From Mastigias papua (taxonomy: Eukaryota > Cnidaria > Scyphozoa > Rhizostomeae > Mastigiidae), in the NCBI GenBank assembly GCA_964019165.1, contig OZ025268.1, positions 1,766,001 to 1,830,000 of the forward strand: a stretch of 64,000 nt of DNA. The letters run 5' to 3'. Below are positions 42,753 to 54,160 of this stretch, piece after piece (positions within the stretch are counted from its first letter, which is position 1; each line of letters begins with the position of its first letter). The notes below the pieces were generated by a model. That model was not told the DNA's origin. It made no database searches and saw only the letters and a program-made list of their open reading frames with translations. The position numbers were made by a program, and so were the translations under genes.

Positions 42753-43439
42753 CCATTCATTTCTCTCACTTTCCTTTCACATTTATTCCAGAATCTTATC
42801 GTCTACAGCCAATGTGTGATTCCTTCTTCAACTCTGAGACTAAAACTTTAAACGCTTGTAGATCGACATTTTTGTAAAAAGCTGGGTGTTACTTTTCGTT
42901 GGAATTACACAGAGTGCGGGGTCTTAAGACTAGCAAGTTATCTTAAAGGCAACATGATAAGTCTTACTACATATCATTGGCAAAGATTTTACGCAAGCTT
43001 TGATGACCTACTTTCAATAGATAGATATGCTGTATATAGAAGATCCGCGGATTCACAGCCCCTCAACGTGAGCCATATCCACGCATATGTTAGGCCCTAC
43101 TTCAATCTGCAATCAACCAAAGAAAAAATAATTGCAAGGCACTTTTGATGACATTTTCTTATAAACGTTCTGCACTGTAATTGCATTTCAGGGCAAACAT
43201 TCTAATTTATCTATTGAAATCGCGCAGAGGAGTTGGAGAAAGAGATGTCCGCATTCTACATATTTGATCAAATGCGCTGAAAATTTCATCGTTAAGATAA
43301 ATTGTTTGTCTTGACCATGCAGTAGTGATCAGTAGTGTTGTATAAAATCTTCAACTAGGGGAGAGTTATCTAAGGCTCTAGTCAAACATCTTGAGAACAT
43401 CAAAGCTCAGCGATAGAAAGATACCAGCAAGATTGAAAG

Positions 43440-43915
43440 GAAAGGTATATAGTAGAAGACTGTATTGAGACCAGGGATAATGCATGGATTGGAGACAGAA
43501 GGGTAGACCAAGAAGCAAAGGGGTGATTTAGAAGTTGCAGAAAGGAACATTTCGAGTTCGGAGATACGAGAACAGATTATGTCGCAAATGTGCGCATCAG
43601 AGGAACAGCGCATATAGCAAGACTTAGAGGGAAGCCGAGAGAGGAAGATACAAAAAGATGGCTCAGTTGCGTGATGAGAAGGAAAGAAGAATTTATAGGA
43701 CAAATACTATTAGAGATAGACCCACCTGGAAACAGGGCGAGAGGAAGGCCAAAAGGAAGAATCATGGACGTTGTGAAGAAAGACATGACAGAGAAACTGG
43801 AATAAGTAAAGAGGATACGGTAGAAAGACAGATCTTCAGATTGTTGACTCACTGTGGGAACTCCAAATGGGAGAAGCAGAAGGGAGAAGAAGAAGGCTCG
43901 ACAACAAATTATGTT
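43440..43915 (+). mobile_element. RTE-like LINE fragment, 3' end of ORF
   Basis: The frame reads NVRIRGTAHIARL, WLSCVMRRKEEFIGQ, PPGNRARGRPKGR and MDVVKKDM, the familiar C-terminal block of RTE-type LINE proteins (W..HV.RR...IG, G.R.RGRP..R.MD). A frame change near 43800 leads to EDTVERQIFRLLTHCG. It is 5'-truncated, dead, and from a different subfamily than the element at 32516. It abuts the DNA element at 43921. Confidence 0.8.
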
Positions 43916-43920
43916 TTCTT

Positions 43921-44170
43921 ATAAAATACACGCTGTTTTGAGAAAATTTCTAATTGAACTGAAAGCAAAATACAAATAACATCCATCTCTCAAATTTTTT
44001 TGACTAAAACTTCAATTCTTCGTTTAATAGTTGCCTTGTTGCTATAGGAAATCTCAAGAATTTTTAAGAAACACATAAGAAACATTTAAGGCTGGATTTG
44101 ACAAAATATTAGGAAACGTCCAGGCTGAAGGGAGAAAGTTTGCTTCTTGTATAAAAAAGCTGTTCTTCTC
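43921..44170 (-). mobile_element. TTCTTATAA-family DNA element, LINE-free copy
   Basis: In reverse orientation it matches both flanks of the RTE LINE: TTCAGCCTGGACGTTTCCTA, then ATAGCAACAAGGCAACT without interruption, then GAGAGATGGATGTTATTTGT. This is the natural empty-site relative of the locus at 32.4-36.1 kb. Confidence 0.8.
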
Positions 44171-44678
44171 ATTTTTATCACTTATCTATTGACAGTTTTG
44201 CTTAGAGTCTAATATAGGGATTCAACTTAAGTGTGTCAAATTGATATATGTGTGTCTGACACCATTGTGTTCTTGAGACAGAAGCAACCAGGTTTGCAGA
44301 AGTCCAGAAAGCAAGTAAGAGAAGAATGGAAAAGAGGCTGTCAAACCAAATGAATTTAAAGCTATTTTGCAAAGTAGAATAAACAGGCATTGACAAAAAG
44401 TCACTCTAAATATCTTAAACAGCTTCTTTCTCATTATTGCACAAAAACTTACAAGTCCAATGTTTCTTACATTGCATCAAAATTACTGCTTTCAAAACAG
44501 CCCCATGACCAATTCTGCATCCTTCCAATGAACAGTTGTCATGATGCACAGAAGATACAGCACTATCAAATATGCAATAGTAGAGGCAAGAGGTCAACTG
44601 GAAACTTTGTCTGGGCAATTAAGAAACTGTCCAACAAGAGATGAACTTGTGGTATGATATGGAATTCCAATTATCTCC

Positions 44679-44741
44679 CTAGTAGCAGTTGTTTACAACA
44701 ATACCTCTTTGTACAAGTTTTCGTGTGGCTTCATCACTGAT
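44679..44741 (-). CDS. F-box/LRR gene exon 3, stop
   Basis: 63 nt after acceptor TTTTTTCTTGCAG, encoding ISDEATRKLVQRGIVVNNCY and TAG. ISDEA completes the last LRR begun as KGCTK in exon 2. Confidence 0.85.
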   Translation of the reverse strand: MSDEATRKLVQRGIVVNNCY

Positions 44742-46895
44742 CTGCAAGAAAAAAATGAAAGACTTAAATGGAAAATGGGGTGATGATATGAACCCTGTAG
44801 AATACACACAATAAGAGTTGTGAACAGATCCAATTCTTATATTTAATAGGAAGTTAAATGTCATTGACAAGCAATGCTTAAACATCAATATACTTGAATC
44901 ACAATCTTCACCTGTCACTATATTAAATTATTTTATACATATCATCACAGCCATAAGAACCACTGAATACATGTAACATAGATGATGATTTCTTGCAAGT
45001 GATATGTCAATTATTATAAATATGCATGTAAATCAAAGGCTTCAATTAACATATTTTTTCATAAATTACCTTTGTGCATCCTTTGGTTCTGATATATGCC
45101 AACTGTGTACATTGACCATTGAGAAGTTCATTGATTCCAGCATCAGTGACATAAAAACAAGACCCAAAGTCTAGTTCCTGGAGGCTACTACATATTGACC
45201 CAATAAATTTCACTGCCTCATCTGTAAAGCCATAATTTCCAGCAACATTGAAGATACTGATTCTTGTACAGCTTTTGAAAAGTTCTACAACACCAGGGCT
45301 TGTTATCTGCAATAAAAAATAAGTAAAAATAATGATAACTCAATAAAGTATAGGGCTATATATGTAAAACTCACACTATTTATATACAAACAAGGAATGA
45401 TGTGGTTGGCAACAAGAGCTGACTAATAAAAATTTTCAATTCATTCTAAGGGTTGCCCTTTAGCAAATCAACTGTCTTGTATCACATTGGAAAAATAGAT
45501 TTTGCTGATAGGCAAGATTTGGGAAGATAAAGTTCTACTCTGTTTCATAATTTTCATATACTTTTATGGCTAAACATGTCCTCCTTCTATCAGAAACTTT
45601 ACATGGCTACTAATTGATCAATCTTCCTTCAGATCCTTTCTTATTATCTCCTATCATTAGGTTTAAGTTTCATCAGTGGAGCAGCATTGTAAAAGTCTTA
45701 TTCAATAAAGAGTCATTAATTAGTGCTCCAATAAAAGCCATAAATTCAACCAATATTCTAGTATGCTAGAGTACAAATGCATCAAAATCGCATACAAATC
45801 ATTGATTCAAATGTGCATATAAAAGCTATAGACTATATTAGGCTTCTCTGATGGGAATTACATGGAATCCAATTTTGCATAGAAGCACAAAACCTGTATA
45901 CTAAAAAGTAAAAACTTCTACATAGCTGGAAGTTTCAGGCCATAAAACAGACTTGAAGTATCCAAATCTACATTGACAATGAGCAGAACCCAATAGTGTA
46001 CTATAATTGGAGTGCAAATGTGGTGATCTATCAAAAACAGCAAAATGCTAATTCATTGTCCATATAAATCACACGAAAGAACTTTCCAAATTGAAAGTTA
46101 TCAAAACAAAATTCATTTAATTTTCCATTGACTGCTATGGTACCAAGCTACCTTTAGGTTCTTATTTCATCTCATGCTTATTTTTTGTTGCTCCATAAAA
46201 TGGTTAATTTCAAGTATCATCCGAAGTAGGGACCAGATAACTTTGTGCTTTTTCCAACTGTTGATGGCACAGTAAAAGTCAATCATTGTCATTTGTGATA
46301 TTATGTATAATTGTCTTTTCTAATGGTTAAAAAAGAACTTTCTACAAAACACATAATAAAATCATCTGATGCTGCAAAAACAGATCCTCACCCTGGAATG
46401 GCATATGTCAATAGACACCAATTTTTTAACATCAAATTAACTGATTGTTCAAATCCTTGCCTGATAACAATAACTTATATTGACGACTTCTAGCTTCCTG
46501 CAATTATGAGCCATACAAGCAAGGACTTCATCATCTACAAATTTGCAACGCCTTGAAGAGAAAACTTTTAAATATGGACATTTTCTGAGCAGTGTCAGTA
46601 AATTGCTTTTTGATGCAGTCCGCCAGCAGCAATCTAAAGTTACTTCCTGGAGATTTGAGAGATGCTGGACAATGCTGCTGAAGCCGTTTTCAGTAATAGT
46701 GTCTTTATACTCTGATAAATCTAATCTTCTCATTCTGGTAAAGTACCAGCAGATACGATGGTTCCAGTCATTATTCACGCACCTCATAGTACAAAGTTCT
46801 ATTAAATCTAAATTTGGCAGTATGTTCTCCAAAATTACTTCTATGGGAAGTCGATTAAACGGCTCTGAAACTTGCTTCACATGCAAGTAATCCAT
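44679..46895 (-). CDS. F-box and leucine-rich-repeat protein, three exons, 244 residues
   Basis: Exons 46895-46461, 45306-45070 and 44741-44679 join in phase 0 throughout. Residues 14-57 form an F-box (FNRLPIEVILENILPNLDL, then VNNDW). The rest is a set of ~26-residue LRRs of the cysteine-containing AMN1/FBXL type: LQEVTLDCCW, LKVFSSRRCKFVDDEVL, LEVVNISYCYQ, ISIFNVAGNYGFTDEA, LQELDFGSCFYVTDAGI, LAYIRTKGCTKISDEA. The expected role is substrate selection by an SCF (Skp1-Cullin-F-box) ubiquitin ligase. The substrate is unknown. It is short for an FBXL protein but appears complete from ATG to TAG. Confidence 0.88.
45070..45306 (-). CDS. F-box/LRR gene exon 2
   Basis: 237 nt, 79 codons, acceptor TTTTTTATTGCAG, donor GTAATT, phase 0 both sides. 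Holds about three LRRs (ITSPGVVELFKSC, FTDEAVKFIGS, VTDAGINELL). Confidence 0.88.
46461..46895 (-). CDS. F-box/LRR gene exon 1
   Basis: 435 nt, 145 codons from an ATG with a purine at -3 and G at +4. It ends ATATAAGTTATTGTTATCAG followed by GCAAGG: a GC donor. The LRR consensus continues smoothly across this border into exon 2. Confidence 0.85.
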
Positions 46896-48099
46896 TACGT
46901 GCTGTCCCTCTACTTTCTGTCTTTATAAAGGCAGCCTGTTCTACCTCACAGAACAACTCCTGGTGATACTAAATGCATAAGATATAAACATTCTCAAGTT
47001 CTAGTGTATGTTCTCGAACCATATCACACATTCTAATTCATTTATACCTACTTCCTGGATCTTACGCTACTACTAAACGTTCCAGGGACGTCTTGTCTGC
47101 TCTTTGCCTCATTGGCTTTTGCTTATGCTTCTTTAAACGAGGCAGAAAGAACAGAGCGGAATTTGGCGGTAAATAAATGTCGGAAAGGTGCAAGAAAAGT
47201 ATAAGGTACTGTTTCATTATATTTTTCTATATGAAGAAGCAGTAATACTGGAGATACCTTGAGTTTCTGTAGGCGCAGGACTTCTTATTATTCACTTATT
47301 AATTCGAGATATATTTGAACGAGCCCATGGGCTTGCTAACTGTTGTCCTTTACTCACTACACGAGGAAATGGTAAGTAACTAAGACAAACCTCACTACTT
47401 ACTCTAAACTATCAGGAAACTTTCAGGTGATTTTGTATCAAAATTTGACCAGCTCTTAGAGTAGTAACATATTTACAAGTGAGTAGGAGACTATAAAATA
47501 TTAATCTAACTTTGCCTACCTTTTGCTCCAAAAAGATGTTTTTCACTCTTCAAAATGCACTGAGTCACTTTTCTTTATTTTACGTTATAGAGACCTCTTT
47601 TTAACCCTCCTTTCATGATATATATAAGAAACTCTTAAGACAGTTAAGTCCTCAATTCCAATAATAATTAATAGTGTTTCAGAACAGGGTTTTTCCTGTA
47701 ACTCTTGAAAAATTGACTAATTTCAGCAAATAGGTTGCCTAATTTAGGCTGTGAGTTTTTGCAGGTATGTGTCTACTATTAAAAGCTAAAGTATAAATAT
47801 TTTATAGTATGTTTCAATTCATCAACTATCATTTATCTTTCATTCTGACCTTAATTGCTACTTGTGCTAATTAATTAGCTGAAATTCACAGAGGATCATC
47901 ATCATACCATCATCATAATCATCTTCATGATCATCATCATATAAAATTACACTCAATGGCACAATGACTGATACAATTTTTAAGGCAAAACACAGTATTA
48001 AGGCATATGGATAAAAATTTTTTAGCTTTTAGTGGCTTGCATTGTGGAGTATTGTAGAGCAGCACATTCAGTTTCCTCCATTTGTTCTTTCCTTCATCA
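46896..48099. other. Upstream of the F-box gene, no gene recognised
   Basis: No exon supported on either strand. A short ATCATC-rich stretch lies at 47895-47940. The promoter of the F-box gene should be at its start but shows no motif I can name. Confidence 0.4.
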
Positions 48100-48442
48100 T
48101 CTTCTTCTTCTTCTCTTCTTGTTCTCATTACGCCCCTCACGGGGCCTGAGACTGACTCTGGGGTCAGTGAACCGCCTATCAATTGTTTAAAAGAGGTGAT
48201 TGAGTCGGCTACACTCAATCCACTCTGTTACCCCAACGGTTACTTATCAGAGCTGCAGCCTGAAGCTGCTGTGCCTGACTTTCACTGAAGGGGCCTGGTT
48301 GGACAGTTTGTCACAGGTCGTCAACATCTGCCCCAATTCTGAATCTTCGCAAAATGAATCATTATCAACTTAAGGGCAGTGTCTCTCTGTGCCCGCTTGC
48401 CACCACGAGGAGGTCTCCAGCCATGGGCTAGCTTCCTTCATC

Positions 48443-48445
<3 letters not shown>
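48100..48445 (-). mobile_element. Dispersed (GAT)n-edged element, copy 3
   Basis: Inverse of the copies at 25436 and 36314: CTTCTTCTTC edge, CGCCCCTCACGGGGCCTGAG, GACTTTCACTGAAGGGGCCT, GCCCGCTTGCCACCACGAGG, then the (ATC)n edge. It is followed head to tail by copy 4. Confidence 0.75.
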
Positions 48446-48975
<530 letters not shown>

Positions 48976-49031
48976 ATCAGCATCTTGGTCATCATCATTA
49001 TCACCATCATCATCGTCATTACCAGCATCAT

Positions 49032-51440
49032 TCAGGGCCTTGAATGATTGTCGATCTGTCTCATGTAAATCAAAGCTGTGGGTCTGTAACTGGGAAAGTA
49101 TAGGTTTGTAAATGGAGCATATCTGTTTACTGAGAATAGGTCATCAAAGCTAAATCAGATTAGCATGTGTGCTAATCAATAACAATTTAAGCTTTATTAT
49201 TTTGCCTTTTAGATTGCTTGCTAGTTTTAGTTTTTGTTATGGCATTTGTATAATTCCAAGGAAAGACTACACCCACTTTTTATTAAAATTCTGGGCCTGT
49301 AAACATTTCTTATTTGGGCTCTGGTATCGTTACTTTATTTAACACATGCAATAATACTAGAAAAGGAGAGTAACTGAATTCTAGCTAAGTTAGGCCTACC
49401 GTACAACTTTACAATTTTGTAGAACTTAATTGATAAAGAGTGCACAGTTGATATTTGCAAGATGAAAAATAACCATACCTTCCTTCTATTTGGCTTCTCA
49501 TAGTTTTTCTGAATCTTGCCACTTTGCTGTTAATTAAACTATATGTGTGATAAAATGAATGGAAAGTGCTAGGGCTGGTAAGAAGTACTCAAATCTTAAT
49601 GATAAATTTCCATCATATAATTGTTTTACTTTCCTATTCTTCTGGCTCTTTTATTTTACATTAATTTCCTGTCAAGACAAGAAGTCATGGATTGATGCAA
49701 ATCAACTGTTTGTAATAATTCTTTCCTCTTGACAAAGCGACATTCTTGCCAGGTCAGCAAGCCACCCAATTTACATTTTAAATCATCCTCATTCAATGAT
49801 GCTATTCAATATTGAGTAAGGTCCGTTGGTTTGCTGGCACGAAACGTGACTTATTTCATGTAGGATGGGGCCTTCTGTAACAGTTCATAATCTTAATAGA
49901 CTGAAAATGCAACGGTATTTAGTTGGATTTCCTGGACTTATAGTCCGGGTTCTGTAGCTTGTATTGTCAACGTACCATGATTATTTAATAGCGACTATTT
50001 CACGTGCATTTGAAGGCCCAAACTGCTCTTCTATAGAGGGGATGGCAAGTCATTCTATAGTCTATATCATTCAAAGCTCATCTTTTCTCTGCTTCTGCAT
50101 TGACAAGTCACAAAATTAACCACCTCATTCTCTTTATCACTCATTTTGCGAACTAACGTATAAAAATACGAACACAGGGTCTTTTGGCCTCTTTCAAGTA
50201 CGATCGCAGGTTTTATGAAAGTTTCTCATTACTTAAGTATTAGGCTTATAATAGCTTCAATATCAAGGACAAAAGGGTGAAATTATGCGGAGTTATCTTC
50301 GTATTATTTCACCTTAAGTTGTCACCTCGTTATGGTTCAGTTTTATATCTTTACTCAGTTATGATTATGTGTGCATATTTTACCAATTTTCTCGTAAAAT
50401 AATGATTTTTATTTTGCAGAGGATAGCATTGTAAATAGAACACTCTTTAAGAGGAAAATCATTTTAAAGCGTTCTTCATCCTCTATTGATCAAATGATTG
50501 CAAGAATTTCATCCTTGCTTACTAATTAGTTAATTCAAAATGGCGGATGCAGATTAACAAATCATTATTTATATCTTAATATATTTTGTAATTGAAGTGA
50601 ATTCCAGCATTTTTGCTGCCGTGTAGATGGTTGATACACTCATGCCTACACTGTATGAAAATATCACTGTTTTTCTAGGTAGTATTAACGTGAATGGTGG
50701 AAGATGTCCGGAATTGGCCTGAATTACTTGTTTTACCAGTTACTGCCAACTGAATCAAACGGTATGTTACTTAGCTAACATGTACAATGATGTAATAGTG
50801 CATTTTCTCGTTGTGCCTCTTTATAGCCAGATGTACCCGACCATGCCCGACTAATGATAAAACAGCTGTTATCTTAAATGATTCAGGAGTGCACTTGAAG
50901 TGCGGTTGGATTCTAATCAGGCGCAAGTGCCAGCGGTATCATCTCTTCCTCGAAGACTTTGCGATTAATTTTGGCTAATAAACTGCGACTTACAGCGTCA
51001 CGTGTTCACTGAACAACTTCAACAACACGTGTTTGACTATTTAATGGCTATTAGTTACCGTTTTATATCACCAAGGCCTCATTGTTACGGTTAGCCAGCT
51101 GTTTGTCTCGATTGTACGTTCTTTCAAAGGCAGAAGATCGGCAAGCCTGTCTACTAGACGTTTCTACGTTGCGTTTTGTTTGATCACAATTCACCTCTTC
51201 TCCTCGCTGAAGGTACCTTGTTGGAACTTCAAACGTTTTGAGTTTCAAGAGGTCACAATCGTATACTTGACACGCGCCATTTACAGGCGGCCTTCCACAT
51301 ACAAAATGTCATTGTTGGCTTAACCCTGAGCTTCCTAGATGACAATGCGATAACAGACGAGGCATTTAATGAACAGTGACAAGACCCACCAACAGATACA
51401 AGTGTATGAAATTTAGACCTCCAACTACCTATACGTTTGT
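49032..51440. other. Intergenic, no gene recognised
   Basis: No convincing gene. On the plus strand a TTTTATTTTGCAG acceptor at 50419 is followed by 36 open codons to a TAG at 50527, but no partner exon was found. Confidence 0.4.
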
Positions 51441-52010
51441 ATGTATGTTTTTATCTAAATATATATACGGGACAGAAACAGCGAATGATCTTAGTTTGTA
51501 GAACTTATTTCGATTGGTTCAACCAATCATCTTCAGTTATGGATTAAGCACTTTACATCGTCCAATAGATTTAATGACACGTGACTACTCCCTATGGGTC
51601 TTATTTGTCTTTGGATCTTTTGCACGATGTAGCATGCTTTATCTGTAACTGGGGTTGGTCGTTGAATCAATCGGGGCATGTTTTACGAACTAAAATCAAC
51701 TGTCATATTTGTCAAGTTTATTTCTAATGCATCATTGGTGAAAAACTTTGGTAGTTTACATATATATTTATATATTTAAAATCTGTTCTGGGATTTCCAG
51801 ACAGAAACTTCAACTACGAAACGTTTCAATATTAGTCTTATTACAGTCCTCGCCATTCCAGTTACATACAGCGTGTGTGTGTGTGTATCTATTTATTGAC
51901 ATATAAAGTAACTTATATATCAGTTACTGTGATTGATAAATAAATAAATAAGTAAATATAATATATATATTATTATCTATTCATTTATTTATTTATTTGT
52001 ATGCTTATTT
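51440..52010. other. AT-rich patch with small inverted repeats
   Basis: Contains CGATTGGTTCAACCAATC at 51511-51528 beside CTTCAG, a GAAACGTTTC palindrome at 51819-51828, and TAAATAAATAAATAA/TTTATTTATTTATTT runs around 51935-52005. No coding content. Confidence 0.5.
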
Positions 52011-53801
52011 GTATTTTTATGTGCGTATATATATTCATTACCTGAGACGTCAACAGATTTTTTCTTGATGAAGATCAGAAGTTTTTTAAAGAGAATTTAA
52101 AACTGCTCATTTTTCTCCTGGTTGCTATGTTGAGGAAAAGCCCTTCGTTCATATCTGCTCCCGACGAGCAAGCATTGAAAGTATGCATGTTTTGTTGCTA
52201 TATTTGCTGGAAATGGGAATGTATAGGCAGCATTCTACTTTATCTAGAATCTCTCTTAATAGATATGCAACGTAGTCTGCACAGGTCGCTCTGTAGAACT
52301 GCACACGGAGCTTTTAGTACTGTGCATTTTGTGTAGAACTGTGCGTTAAGAAAGCCCCGAAGAGGAAGCCGATATAAACGTCATACTTGAGATTATATGA
52401 GAATATAGTAAAAATTCACAGCCAAGGGCATTGAGAACTCTTCACGTGTAGAAACATCTCACAATATTGTTAGATTATTTTCAAGAATATTTATGACAAT
52501 GCAACAAGATTGATATTTATACGTATGTACACGTACATTACCGCGAAGACTAAGTGATGGTGTCTTTACTAACTTTATTTTCTACCTAGCAATTTGCTAT
52601 GAAAAAACCCAAAATTTTATTAAAAGACCATTTGTTTGATATAAGTGTTTAAGAAGCTCGATTGTGGTGAAATAATGAATGTAGTTCGTATCTGACTATT
52701 ACGTTTCTGATATATTTTAACCACTTGGAATTTGACAGTTTTCATCCGCCCTTGGATTCGGTTCTTAGATCCGGAAGCCAAGTGCATAACTCGTAGATAA
52801 TTACCCTGTCTGATGATATATTTTAAAAGCACTTTGCCTTTGCCATTTATATTCGGTTCTGTAAGTCATGGACAAGTGCCAGTTAACTAACAGATTTCAA
52901 TCACCCACATTCACCCATTCATCGAAACTTACTATAATCGTGTACTACGTCAGTGTCGGCATAGGCTTAAATGTGTTCTTTGCTATCTCAGAAGTGCGGG
53001 GCTTAGATCAATTATCAAGAATTGATTAGTGCAATCTGTGTGTTCTAATTTTCGTATATTTTTTGACGATCTAGCTAGCCATATTTAACTGCACTGAGAT
53101 TTTCTCTAAATCAGAAATTTGGCAAGGCTACATCATCAAGAAAACCATGAACATAGTGATCAGATGCAGCTGTTATGTATTCTGCCTTAGAAACAAACCC
53201 TGGATCATCCCTGCATTATTAGAATTTTAATCACTGTTTTCATTTATACACATTTTGTAGAGGTGGTAACCGTTCTTGCTTTTGTTTTCTTTTTGACGCG
53301 CAGTAATGGCAAATAGATAATTATAAACTAACTAGAAATAGAGAGGTGTATAATTGTACAGTAAAATATATTCAGTATATGAAGTTTCAAAAAGTTACTT
53401 ATTATTATTTACTTTTGGCTGCTCACATAGCTAACAAGTTAATTTAGGCCAAACAAAATGTACACTCTTATAAGAACAAGTTTGTAAAAATACGAGCCTC
53501 AAAATTGAAGGGAAATTAAGAACAAATCGAGAACAAACTGAGGCTGAAGTGCTGTCGTAAAATGTATTTTTGGACAATGATGCATATATTTCTAATAGCA
53601 CATTGACATGAAATGTCATTTCCTTGTTAGACTGAAGAGAAATGACGGCTTTGTCACTTCTACTCTTTGACTTTCGTGAATTAGCTGCCCTTGGCGAAAC
53701 ATTCAATGTTTTCATATATGTTGTCTAATGTCTACATTGCCTACACACCAATAATTTAAGAACACATTAACAACACGCCAGCCAGAACTTCAATTCTACT
53801 A

Positions 53802-53884
53802 GTTCTTATAAAAAAGAGTGGAATGTGTGATGTATAATGTGGAACAGATCGCAGCATGTTATAAGAGTCTTTTTATAAGAAAAT
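53802..53884. mobile_element. Short TTCTTATAA-family inverted repeat
   Basis: TTCTTATAAAAAAGAGT and, 45 bp later, its inverse GTCTTTTTATAAGAA. It looks like the minimal end-to-end form of the element at 3931. Confidence 0.55.
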
Positions 53885-53920
53885 AGTTTGTATTACTCGA
53901 CTGCTCAAAAAATTAAGAAT

Positions 53921-54160
53921 GTTCAATCGCTGACTTTGAGACCTAAGAACGTCAACAGCTTTAAAAGTCTAATTTCATCACAAGCCCATCATCTCTTTGA
54001 TTTTTTATTCATGTATATTTCCTGTGTTAAAGAAAGTTCGATTGCGGAATTTGAGACCTTAGAACGTCAAAAATTTCTCATACATATGAAAATCCAATTT
54101 CTTCACAAACCCATCATCTCTTTGATTTTGTGTCCATGTATATTTCCTGTGTTGAAGAAA
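53921..54160 (+). repeat. Tandem duplication, about 115-125 bp unit
   Basis: GTTCAATCGCTGACTTTGAG at 53921 recurs as GTTCGATTGCGGAATTTGAG at 54036. Both units go on with CCCATCATCTCTTTGATTTT and ATGTATATTTCCTGTGTT. Confidence 0.85.

Noticed and set aside
50420..50529. Possible plus-strand terminal exon (RTLFKRKIILKRSSSS, then stop) after a TTTTATTTTGCAG acceptor.
   Set aside because: No upstream partner exon, no recognised domain and no polyadenylation signal close by; a single acceptor plus 36 open codons is expected by chance in this much sequence.
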